This document shows positions 54,049 through 61,338 of a stretch of 61,338 nucleotides of DNA, piece by piece; positions within the stretch are counted from its first letter, which is position 1, and each line of letters starts with the position of its first letter. The notes below the pieces were generated by a model. That model did no database searches. It was not told the DNA's origin and worked only from the letters and a program-made list of their open reading frames with translations. A program made the translations under genes and the position numbers. This DNA is from Paracoccaceae bacterium (GTDB lineage: Bacteria; Pseudomonadota; Alphaproteobacteria; Rhodobacterales; Rhodobacteraceae), in contig JAOTXT010000021.1 of assembly GCA_029862205.1 (NCBI GenBank), forward strand, positions 1 to 61,338, written 5' to 3'.

Positions 54049-55020
54049 ATGGCCAAGATCGGGATCATGCCGCCCACCAAGACCGGGGCCTTCGCCGCCA
54101 CCGGCGCTTTCATGAACGTGCCCTTCTCGAGCGATCCGGCAGGCGCCAAGGCCGCGATCCTGGGCGTGCCTTTCGACGCGGGCCTGCACCCGACGCGGAT
54201 CGGCGCGCGCTCGGGCCCCGCTTCGATCCGCGAACAATCCCTGCTGGTGCGCCCCTATCAGCCGCCCCATGCGGCCTTCAATCCACTCGAGTCGCTAGGC
54301 CTTGTCGATTGCGGCGATGCGGACGCAGCACCAGGGCTGATCGAGGAATCGTTCCAGGAGATCGAGAGCGCGGCGGGCGCCATCCTGAACGCGGGCGCGG
54401 CGCCGCTGGCCTTTGGCGGCGACGGCATGATCTCGCTGCCGCTGATGCGGGCGGCGACCAAGGGGCATGCCGGTCTCGCGGTGCTGCATATCGATGCGCA
54501 TACGGACACTTATCGGGGCGACGGCAACGCGGTGCATGACCGCTATAACGTCGCCACCACGTTCACGCGGGCGGCCGAGGAAGGCGTCGTCGACCTGGCG
54601 AAATCCTATCATGTGGGGCCGCGCGGGCCGGTCATGGTGGGCGATGTCTTCGAGCACACGCGGGGCGTCGGCTACAACCTGATCGACGGCACCGAGCTGT
54701 ATGAACGGGGGCTGGTGGAGACGGCGGCAGGTCTTCGCAAGGAACTGGAGGGCGTGCCTGTATATCTCTGTTTCGACATGGATTTCTTCGACCCGTCCTG
54801 CGCGCCCGGTGTCTGCACGCCGACCTGGGGCGGCGCGACGGCGCGCGAGGGGTTGGGCTTTCTCCAGGCGCTGTCGGGGATCGACTTCGTTGCCGCCGAT
54901 ATCAACACCGTCTCGCCGCCGCATGACACTGCCGGCATGACGGCATTCCTGGCGGCGACCGTGGCGCTGGAGATCCTGACGCTTTTCTGCGCGGCACCCG
55001 GGATGGCGGCGCGGCTCTGA
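54049..55020 (+). CDS. Arginase/agmatinase-family protein with altered metal site
   Basis: 323 residues of the ureohydrolase fold. Conserved: HIDAHTDTY (metal Asp and His), FDMDFFDPSCAPGVCTPTWGG (metal Asp pair). Missing: the GGDH histidine is GGDGM here (FGGDGMISLP), and the second-shell HG is replaced by VA (RYNVATTF). Canonical arginases and agmatinases bind two Mn ions with that His, so this protein probably has one metal, or a different substrate. The C-terminal half is normal. It stands alone, 67 bp after the sensor kinase. Confidence 0.75.
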   Translation: MAKIGIMPPTKTGAFAATGAFMNVPFSSDPAGAKAAILGVPFDAGLHPTRIGARSGPASIREQSLLVRPYQPPHAAFNPLESLGLVDCGDADAAPGLIEESFQEIESAAGAILNAGAAPLAFGGDGMISLPLMRAATKGHAGLAVLHIDAHTDTYRGDGNAVHDRYNVATTFTRAAEEGVVDLAKSYHVGPRGPVMVGDVFEHTRGVGYNLIDGTELYERGLVETAAGLRKELEGVPVYLCFDMDFFDPSCAPGVCTPTWGGATAREGLGFLQALSGIDFVAADINTVSPPHDTAGMTAFLAATVALEILTLFCAAPGMAARL

Positions 55021-55062
55021 GGTCAGGACGCGCTGGGCTTGCCGGCGAACCAGCGGATCAGG

Positions 55063-55467
55063 TTATCTGTCCACATAGACTGGGCAATCCGCGTGGCGCA
55101 CCACGCGCGCGGCGGTCGATCCCAAGAGATAATCCGTCAGGCCTGGGCGATGCGACCCGATGACGATCAGGTCGGCATCGAACTCGCGTGCGCATTCGAG
55201 TATCTCGGCTGTCACCGAGCCTTTCCTGACGACCGCTTCGGCACCCGTCTCGGCGGCGAGCGCCTCGAGCGTATCGCGCGAGGTGGAGTCGGTCTTTGCG
55301 AGAATCCCCTCTGGCAGCTCGGCGGCCACGTATTGCGGTATCTCGGGCGTGATATAGAGCGCCGTGATGCGGCTTTCCGCCCCGCCGACCTTTCGGGCGA
55401 CCTGCAAGATCTTCCGCGCGTGATCGAGATGCGCGAGATCGATCGGTGCCAGGACTGACTCTGCCAT
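55063..55467 (-). CDS. Universal stress protein UspA family
   Basis: 134 residues, single domain. The ATP-binding motif of the ATP-binding branch is present as IVIGSHRPGLTDYLLGSTAARVVRHADCPVYV (Gx2Gx9GS). The N-terminus ESVLAPIDLAHLDHARKIL carries the first beta-strand Asp. It is divergent from fnrL and shares an FNR box with it, so it is probably induced at low oxygen. Confidence 0.85.
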   Translation of the reverse strand: MAESVLAPIDLAHLDHARKILQVARKVGGAESRITALYITPEIPQYVAAELPEGILAKTDSTSRDTLEALAAETGAEAVVRKGSVTAEILECAREFDADLIVIGSHRPGLTDYLLGSTAARVVRHADCPVYVDR

Positions 55468-55520
55468 GGTGTTCTCCTGTCGTTTCGGCGTCAGAGTGCG
55501 GGGGTTCGGCCCGTCCGTCC

Positions 55521-55534
55521 TTGATCTGAATCAT
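55521..55534 (+). promoter_or_regulatory. FNR box between uspA and fnrL
   Basis: TTGATCTGAATCAT, one mismatch from TTGAT-N4-ATCAA. It lies 53 bp before the uspA start and 86 bp before the fnrL start, so it may serve either or both. Confidence 0.75.
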
Positions 55535-55620
55535 GGGATGCGGCGTTGCGTCATTTGCGCTGAGGAACGAGCAAGCTATCATGTGGTTGGGCGTATTGCC
55601 CCAAATGTGGAAAACAAACG

Positions 55621-56388
55621 ATGCCCGACGAAAATGTCACGGGCTTGCGCCCTGTCCACCAGCGGTGCAGCGATTGTCCGATCCGCCACCGCGCGGTCTG
55701 CAGTTATTGTGCGCCTGCGCAATTGGCCGAGCTCGACGCGATCAAATTCTATGTCGACTATGCGCCAGGGCGCGAGATCGTTGGCACAGGCGAGCCCACG
55801 AAATCGCTGGGCTCGGTGGTCAGCGGCGTCGTGGCCCTGCAAAAGATCCTGAGCGATGGCCGCCGGCAGATCGTCGGATTGCTTTTCCCGGGCGACTTCA
55901 TCGGGCGCCCGTTCGAACAAAGGGCACCATATGATGCCGTCGCGGTGACCCCGGTTAAAATGTGCCTGTTCCGGCGCAGCCAGTTCGAGGACCTGCTCAC
56001 GCGCGAGCCCGAGCTCGAGCACAGGCTGTTGGAGATGACGCTCAACGAGCTCGACGCCGCGCGCGACTGGATGGTGCTGTTGGGCCGCAAGACCGCCCGC
56101 GAGAAAGTCGCGAGCTTCTTGGTCGTTCTCGCGCGGCGGGCGGCCGTTCTCGAGCAGGCGCGACTGGCGGACGGGCTGGCCTTTCAGATCCCGCTATCGC
56201 GCGATGCCATCGCTGAGCATCTGGGTCTGACGATCGAGACGGTCAGCCGTCAATTGACGCAACTTCGCAAGGACGCTCTGATCCATCTGGACGGCGCGCG
56301 CGACGTCAGGCTGCGCGACTATCGGGGCCTGCTCGAAGCCAGCGGGGACGACGGTGACTGGGACGATACCCTGGTCGACTCCGCCTGA
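55621..56388 (+). CDS. fnrL: Crp/Fnr family oxygen-responsive regulator
   Basis: 255 residues. Four N-terminal cysteines in two pairs, C16xxC19 and C27xxC30, with a further Cys in PVKMCLF: an oxygen-sensitive 4Fe-4S site as in FnrL. Cyclic-nucleotide-fold barrel in the middle (LQKILSDGRRQIVGLLFPGDFIG), then the helix-turn-helix IAEHLGLTIETVSRQLTQL that reads TTGAT-N4-ATCAA. An FNR box lies upstream and another before ccoN, so it likely controls the cbb3 oxidase operon that follows. Confidence 0.92.
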   Translation: MPDENVTGLRPVHQRCSDCPIRHRAVCSYCAPAQLAELDAIKFYVDYAPGREIVGTGEPTKSLGSVVSGVVALQKILSDGRRQIVGLLFPGDFIGRPFEQRAPYDAVAVTPVKMCLFRRSQFEDLLTREPELEHRLLEMTLNELDAARDWMVLLGRKTAREKVASFLVVLARRAAVLEQARLADGLAFQIPLSRDAIAEHLGLTIETVSRQLTQLRKDALIHLDGARDVRLRDYRGLLEASGDDGDWDDTLVDSA

Positions 56389-56440
56389 AGCTGGAACCCG
56401 CGAAAATTATCCTGCTTCCGGGTGCGGCGGGAGCGCACAC

Positions 56441-56454
56441 TTGACCCAGATCAA
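56441..56454 (+). promoter_or_regulatory. FNR box upstream of ccoN
   Basis: TTGACCCAGATCAA, the FNR consensus with one change (C at position 5), ending 59 bp before the ccoN GTG. The position suits activation by FnrL under low oxygen. Confidence 0.9.
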
Positions 56455-56513
56455 AGCTTCGACGCCGAGCGGCTGTTTGAAGCGAAAGAACAACAACTCG
56501 ACGGAGAACTGCC

Positions 56514-58121
56514 GTGGTCACGGGACTCAAGCTTTCTATCTATGGACTGATTGCAATTTTTGCCGCCATGGCAGCGAATTGGGGACATGACCTCGCGTAT
56601 CGCGTGAACGCGCTCGTCGTCCTGGCCGCCGCCGCAATCGCCTTCTGGTGGACCATGACCCGCGAGGCACGGCCTGCGGACGGGCCCACGGATGGACCGG
56701 GGGCAAGCGGCTATATGGACGATGTGGTCCGCGCGGGCGTGATTGCGACCGTCATCTGGGGCATCGTCGGCTTCGCGGCGGGCACCTATATCGCCTTCCA
56801 GCTAGCCTTCCCAGTCCTGAATTGGGATCTGCCCTGGACTTCGTTCGGGCGGCTGCGCCCATTGCACACCTCGGCAGTGATCTTCGCCTTTGGCGGCAAC
56901 GCGCTGATCTGCACCTCGTTCTATATCGTGCAGCGCACCTGCGCCGCGCGGCTCTGGGGCGGTAACCTGGCCTGGTATGTGTTCTGGGGCTATCAGTTGG
57001 TCATCGTGCTGGCCGCGACCTCGTATGTTCTCGGCGGCTCGGAGAGCAAGGAATACGCCGAGCCCGCCTGGCACATCGACCTGCTGCTGACGGTCGTCTG
57101 GGTCGGTTACCTAGCTGTCTTCATGGGCACGCTGATCCGGCGCAAGGAGCCGCATATTTATGTGGCGAACTGGTTTTTCCTCAGCTTCATCGTCACCGTG
57201 GCGATGCTGCATGTGGTCCGGAACGCCTCGGTGCCGGTCTCGATCTGGGGCTCGACCTCCTACAGCGCCTTCGCCGGTGTCCAGGACGCCCTGACCCAGT
57301 GGTGGTACGGCCACAACGCGGTCGGCTTCTTCCTGACCGCGGGCTTCCTCGGCATGATGTACTATTTCGTCCCGAAACAGTGCGAACGCCCGGTCTATTC
57401 CTACAGGCTCAGCATCATCCACTTCTGGGCGCTGATCTTCCTATATATCTGGGCCGGGCCGCACCATCTGCACTACACCGCGCTGCCCGACTGGGCGCAG
57501 ACGCTGGGCATGGTGTTCTCGATCATCCTGTGGATGCCCTCGTGGGGCGGCATGATCAACGGGTTGATGACCCTGCAAGGGGCCTGGGACAAGCTGCGCA
57601 CCGACCCGGTGCTGAGGATGCTGGTGGTCAGTGTCGGCTTCTACGGCATGGCGACCTTCGAGGGCCCAATGATGTCGATCAAGGCCGTCAACAGCCTAAG
57701 CCACTACACCGACTGGACCATCGGGCACGTGCATTCCGGCGCGCTGGGATGGAACGGCATGATCACGTTCGGCGCGCTTTACTTCCTGGTGCCGAGGCTC
57801 TGGGGCGCCGCGCGGCTCTATTCGCTGAGCCTGGTTAGCTGGCACTTCTGGCTGGCGACCATTGGGATTGTGCTCTACGCCGCCTCGATGTGGGTGACCG
57901 GGATCATGGAAGGCCTGATGTGGCGCGAAACGGACGCGCACGGCTTCCTGGTCAACAGCTTCGCCGACACGGTGGCCGCTAAGATGCCGATGTATGTCGT
58001 CCGGGCGCTGGGCGGTGTCCTCTACATCACCGGCGCGCTGATCATGGTGTGGAACCTGTGGCAAACCGCCAAGGGCCGGGTGCGGGGCAGCGAAGCCCCC
58101 GCCGCCGTGGCTGCAGAGTGA
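56514..58121 (+). CDS. ccoN: Cytochrome cbb3 oxidase, catalytic subunit I
   Basis: 535 residues from the GTG at 56514. About 12 membrane helices with the haem and copper ligand histidines in [49 protein letters not shown] and [17 protein letters not shown]. The catalytic site reduces oxygen with high affinity; the tyrosine cross-link partner is in the last helices. First gene of ccoNOQP, under the FNR box at 56441. Confidence 0.97.
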   Translation: MVTGLKLSIYGLIAIFAAMAANWGHDLAYRVNALVVLAAAAIAFWWTMTREARPADGPTDGPGASGYMDDVVRAGVIATVIWGIVGFAAGTYIAFQLAFPVLNWDLPWTSFGRLRPLHTSAVIFAFGGNALICTSFYIVQRTCAARLWGGNLAWYVFWGYQLVIVLAATSYVLGGSESKEYAEPAWHIDLLLTVVWVGYLAVFMGTLIRRKEPHIYVANWFFLSFIVTVAMLHVVRNASVPVSIWGSTSYSAFAGVQDALTQWWYGHNAVGFFLTAGFLGMMYYFVPKQCERPVYSYRLSIIHFWALIFLYIWAGPHHLHYTALPDWAQTLGMVFSIILWMPSWGGMINGLMTLQGAWDKLRTDPVLRMLVVSVGFYGMATFEGPMMSIKAVNSLSHYTDWTIGHVHSGALGWNGMITFGALYFLVPRLWGAARLYSLSLVSWHFWLATIGIVLYAASMWVTGIMEGLMWRETDAHGFLVNSFADTVAAKMPMYVVRALGGVLYITGALIMVWNLWQTAKGRVRGSEAPAAVAAE

Positions 58122-58132
58122 GGAACTGAGAA

Positions 58133-58885
58133 ATGGCAAACGAAAGCACAAGCCAGAGCCTGCTCAAGCGCCACGCCAAGATCGAGCGCAACGCGACCCT
58201 GCTATTGGTGCTGGCCTTCGTCGTTGTGACCATCGGCGGCATCGTCGAGATCGCGCCTTTGTTCTACCTGCAGAACACGATCGAGAAGGTCGCGGGCGTG
58301 CGTCCCTATTCGCCGCTCGAGTTGCTGGGCCGCCAGATCTACGTCCGCGAGGGCTGCTATGTCTGCCACAGCCAGATGATCCGCCCGATGCGCGACGAGG
58401 TCGAACGCTACGGCCATTACAGCCTGGCCGCGGAGTCGATGTATGACCGTCCGTTCCAGTGGGGCTCGAAGCGCACCGGGCCGGACCTGGCCCGGGTCGG
58501 CGGACGCTATTCGGACGAGTGGCATGCGGACCACATGGAAGACCCGCGCGCCCTGGTGCCGGAAAGCGTGATGCCCGCCTATCCATGGCTGGCCGAGACC
58601 AAGCTCGACTTCAAATATGTCGCCGATCACCTGCGCGCCAACCGCGTGCTGGGCGTGCCCTATTCGGACGAGATGGTCGCCATGGCGGTGACCGACATCC
58701 ACGCCCAGGTCGATCCCGATCACGAGGAGGCCGAGGCGCTGTTGGAGCGCTACCCGGGCGCGCAGCAGCGCAACTTCGACGGGCGTGACAAGATCACCGA
58801 ACTGGATGCAATGATCGCCTATATGCAGATGCTGGGCACGCTGGTCGATTTCTCGACCTACGACGCCCAGGCGAATGCCCGCTGA
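58133..58885 (+). CDS. ccoO: Cytochrome cbb3 oxidase subunit II (mono-haem cytochrome c)
   Basis: 250 residues. One N-terminal membrane anchor ([21 protein letters not shown]) and a single haem site CYVCH (residues 75-79) in [21 protein letters not shown]. Methionine ligand in [17 protein letters not shown]. It passes electrons from CcoP to CcoN. 11 bp after ccoN. Confidence 0.97.
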   Translation: MANESTSQSLLKRHAKIERNATLLLVLAFVVVTIGGIVEIAPLFYLQNTIEKVAGVRPYSPLELLGRQIYVREGCYVCHSQMIRPMRDEVERYGHYSLAAESMYDRPFQWGSKRTGPDLARVGGRYSDEWHADHMEDPRALVPESVMPAYPWLAETKLDFKYVADHLRANRVLGVPYSDEMVAMAVTDIHAQVDPDHEEAEALLERYPGAQQRNFDGRDKITELDAMIAYMQMLGTLVDFSTYDAQANAR

Positions 58886-58898
58886 GGAGGTGGTTCAG

Positions 58899-59063
58899 AT
58901 GGATACCTATTCGCTTCTGCGCGGGTTTGCCGATAGCTGGGCCCTGTTGGCGATGTTCCTGATCTTCGTTGGGATCATCGTCTGGACGTTCCGGCCGGGC
59001 TCTCGTGCCAAACATGACGATATCGCCCGGATTCCGTTCCGGAACGACCGGCTGGAGGACTGA
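58899..59063 (+). CDS. ccoQ: Cytochrome cbb3 oxidase subunit CcoQ
   Basis: 54 residues from the ATG at 58899 (GAGGAGG 8 bp upstream); an in-frame ATG at 58875 overlaps ccoO and is less likely. One membrane helix, DSWALLAMFLIFVGIIVWTF, and a polar tail. Small stabilising subunit. Confidence 0.9.
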   Translation: MDTYSLLRGFADSWALLAMFLIFVGIIVWTFRPGSRAKHDDIARIPFRNDRLED

Positions 59064-59066
59064 ACC

Positions 59067-59927
59067 ATGGCCGTACCTGAGCGTGACGAACTGACCGGCA
59101 CCGAGACCACCCAGCATGAATGGGACGGGATCACCGAGCTCGACACCCCGCTGCCACGCTGGTGGCTGTGGACCTTCTACATCACCATCATCTGGGGGAT
59201 CGGCTATACGATCGCCTATCCGGCCTGGCCGCTGGTCACCTCGGCGACCGAGGGGGTGCTGGGCTATTCCTCGCGGATGCAGCTGGCCGAGACGATCGAG
59301 GCCCATGAGGCGTCGCGCCAGGAAATCACCCAGCGGGTCGGCAAGGCCGATTTCAGCGAGATCGAGGCCGATACCGAGTTGGACGATTTCGCCCAGGCTG
59401 GCGGCGCCGCGATCTTCCGCACCTATTGCTCGCAGTGCCACGGGGCGGGCGGCGCTGGCGCGCCCGGATACCCGAACCTGCGCGACGACGACTGGCTCTG
59501 GGGCGGGGCACACGAGGACATTTACCTGACGATCCGCAACGGCATCCGCTGGGCCGAGAACGAGGAGACCCGCGACTCCGCCATGCCGGCATTCGGGGCA
59601 GACGAGATCTTGGACGATGCGCAGATCGCCGCGGTCGCAGACCATGCGCTGTCGCTTTCGGGCGCCGGCGAGGCCAGCGCCGAGGGCGCAGAGATCTACG
59701 CCGAGAATTGCGCCGCCTGCCATGGGGACAATGGCGAGGGTGTCCGCGAGCTCGGCGGGCCCAAGCTCTCGGACGGCATCTGGCTCTACGGCGGGGAGCG
59801 CGAGGACGTGATCCGCACCATCACCTATAGCCGCGCGGGTGCGATGCCATCCTGGGACACCCGACTGACCGAGGCTGAAATCAAGCAGGTCACGCACTAC
59901 GTGCACAGCAGGGCCGCCGGCGAGTGA
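59067..59927 (+). CDS. ccoP: Cytochrome cbb3 oxidase subunit III (di-haem cytochrome c)
   Basis: 286 residues. Membrane segment WWLWTFYITIIWGIGYTIAY near the N-terminus and two haem c sites, CSQCH (121-125) and CAACH (215-219). Each is followed by a PAF- or MPS-type methionine region (SAMPAFGADEI; GAMPSWDTRL). It takes electrons from cytochrome c. Confidence 0.97.
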   Translation: MAVPERDELTGTETTQHEWDGITELDTPLPRWWLWTFYITIIWGIGYTIAYPAWPLVTSATEGVLGYSSRMQLAETIEAHEASRQEITQRVGKADFSEIEADTELDDFAQAGGAAIFRTYCSQCHGAGGAGAPGYPNLRDDDWLWGGAHEDIYLTIRNGIRWAENEETRDSAMPAFGADEILDDAQIAAVADHALSLSGAGEASAEGAEIYAENCAACHGDNGEGVRELGGPKLSDGIWLYGGEREDVIRTITYSRAGAMPSWDTRLTEAEIKQVTHYVHSRAAGE

Positions 59928-59952
59928 GCCTGCGATGCCCGGCAGTGAGCCC

Positions 59953-61338
59953 ATGACCGACGAAGCACCACAATCGCTCTATGCGGCCCGCGAGCCGGTC
60001 TTTCCCAAGGCCGTCCGCGGAACCTTCCGCAACCTGAAATGGATGATCATGGTGGTCACCCTGGGCGTCTACTACGTCACCCCGTGGATCCGCTGGGACC
60101 GGGGGCCGCACCTGCCCGACCAGGCGGTGCTGGTCGACATGGCGAACCGCCGGTTCTTCTTCTTCTGGATCGAGATCTGGCCGCAGGAATTCTATTATGT
60201 GGCCGGGCTCTTGATCATGGCGGGGATCGGGCTTTTCCTGTTCACCTCGGTCTTGGGCCGGGTGTGGTGCGGGTATGCCTGTCCGCAAACGGTCTGGGTC
60301 GACGTCTATCAGTATGTCGAGCGCTGGATCGATGGCGATCGGAACGCGCAATTCCGGCTGCTCAAGCGCAAATGGGACCTCCAGAAGATCACCCGCCGGC
60401 TGGCGAAATGGTCGATCTGGCTGCTAATCGCGGTGGCCACCGGCGGCGCCTGGGTCTTCTACTTCGCCGACGCACCGACGCTGGCACGCGATCTGGTCTC
60501 GGGGCAGGCCCAAGCGATCGCCTACACGACGATCGCCGTCCTGACCGCCGCGACGTTCGTGCTGGGCGGGTTCATGCGCGAGCAAGTCTGCATGTATATG
60601 TGCCCCTGGCCGCGCATCCAGTCGGCGATGCTGGACGAGAACTCGCTGACCGTGACCTACAAGGACTGGCGGGGCGAGCCGCGGGGCAAGCACCGCAAAT
60701 CCGCCGACGCCGACCGCCTGGGCGATTGCATCGATTGCAATGCATGTGTCGCGGTTTGCCCGATGGGCGTCGATATCCGCAACGGTCAGCAGCTCGGCTG
60801 CATCACCTGCGCGCTCTGCATCGATGCCTGCGACGACATCATGGCCAAGATCGGCAAGCCGCGCGGCCTGATCGACTATTGCTCGCTGGCCGACGAGGCG
60901 CTGGAGCGATCGGGAACCGCTTCCTTGCCGGCTTGGCGCCGGGTAGTCCGGCCGCGCACGGTGATCTATTCCACGCTCTGGGCGGGGGTGGGGGTCGCCA
61001 TGGTGATCGCCCTCTTCCTGCGCGACACGATCGACATCACGGTGCGCCCAGACCGCAATCCGGTCTTCGTCACGCTGTCGGACGGATCGATCCGCAACGC
61101 CTACGAGGTGCGGGTCCAGAACCGGAACGCCGTGCCGCGTCCCTACCGGCTGTCCGCCGAGACCGAGGAGGGCGGCTATCTGCGCCTGACGGTCCAAGGG
61201 GAGGACGCCGCCGCCGTGCTGATCAGCGCCGACGCGACCAAGAAGCTGGATGTGTTCCTGACCAGCCCCGCGGATCAGCAGATGACCGGGCGGTTGCCGG
61301 TGCGGCTGTGGGTCGAGAACCTGGTGACCCGCGAGCGC
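59953..61338 (+). CDS. ccoG: Cytochrome c oxidase accessory protein CcoG, 3' end outside window
   Basis: 462 residues are visible, open to the window end. The ATG at 59953 is the first in-frame start; an ATG at 59936 is followed after five codons by a stop. Membrane helices flank two 4Fe-4S motifs, CIDCNACVAVCPMG (from about residue 259) and CITCALCIDACDD, as in CcoG/RdxA, plus the N-terminal GRVWCGYACPQTVW. It assists copper reduction for cbb3 assembly. A following ccoHIS set is expected but lies outside. Confidence 0.95.
   Translation, partial: MTDEAPQSLYAAREPVFPKAVRGTFRNLKWMIMVVTLGVYYVTPWIRWDRGPHLPDQAVLVDMANRRFFFFWIEIWPQEFYYVAGLLIMAGIGLFLFTSVLGRVWCGYACPQTVWVDVYQYVERWIDGDRNAQFRLLKRKWDLQKITRRLAKWSIWLLIAVATGGAWVFYFADAPTLARDLVSGQAQAIAYTTIAVLTAATFVLGGFMREQVCMYMCPWPRIQSAMLDENSLTVTYKDWRGEPRGKHRKSADADRLGDCIDCNACVAVCPMGVDIRNGQQLGCITCALCIDACDDIMAKIGKPRGLIDYCSLADEALERSGTASLPAWRRVVRPRTVIYSTLWAGVGVAMVIALFLRDTIDITVRPDRNPVFVTLSDGSIRNAYEVRVQNRNAVPRPYRLSAETEEGGYLRLTVQGEDAAAVLISADATKKLDVFLTSPADQQMTGRLPVRLWVENLVTRER

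Overview
The window is a GC-rich (about 65%), gene-dense chromosomal segment of an alphaproteobacterium, most likely a Rhodobacterales (roseobacter-type) species. The grounds are the suf cluster headed by an IscR-type Rrf2 regulator, ccoNOQP-ccoG next to an FnrL-type regulator with FNR boxes, the tyrS/anmK divergent pair, and many roseobacter-style accessory catabolic genes. No rRNA, CRISPR array or prophage is visible.

Layout. 1-4347: 3' end of a flavin-reductase-like gene and three translationally coupled amidohydrolases, probably catabolism of a nitrogen compound. 4774-9348: CYTH-CHAD protein, then modABC with a clear ModE operator and a convergent short modE. 9464-14120: a TMADH-like flavoenzyme, a CbiX-like chelatase and pyrG. 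14147-20544: a REP-associated tyrosine transposase (RAYT) with flanking and dispersed GTAG-footed hairpins, among secreted proteins, ddaH, rpe and a TPR protein. 20541-28695: hydrolase/Nudix/dehydrogenase operon, penicillin-acylase homologue, tyrS and anmK. 28769-39335: an alpha/beta hydrolase and a suf operon (iscR, cysteine desulfurase, sufB, five small membrane or hypothetical genes, sufC, sufD, two YIP1-like genes, sufS). 39464-43504: an M19 dipeptidase remnant, then deacetylase/acetyltransferase, amino-acid oxidoreductase and beta-keto acid cleavage enzyme genes.

The most unusual stretch is 43482-47801. A copy of the beta-keto acid cleavage gene's tail bounds a cytochrome c/SRPBCC module. 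Next to it, an AT-rich membrane-protein gene is split by a 2408-bp IS1-like element with matching ends and a perfect 8-bp target duplication (CGAATTCC). Removing the element and one duplication copy restores a 139-residue frame. The element carries a frameshifted transposase, an intact regulator-like passenger gene with its own promoter, a tRNA-like sequence and large hairpins.

48043-61338: a DapA-family gene, a class IV aminotransferase, a DUF4173 membrane protein overlapping a CreBC-like two-component system, an arginase-family protein lacking a canonical metal-binding His, uspA, fnrL and the cbb3 oxidase operon, running off the end inside ccoG.

Palindromic repeats are abundant: GTAG-footed REP hairpins, bipartite hairpin pairs, and two copies of a ~90-bp element whose 69-bp core is identical and whose adjoining hairpin covaries. 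Function is assigned from recognisable motifs only; no database search was possible.
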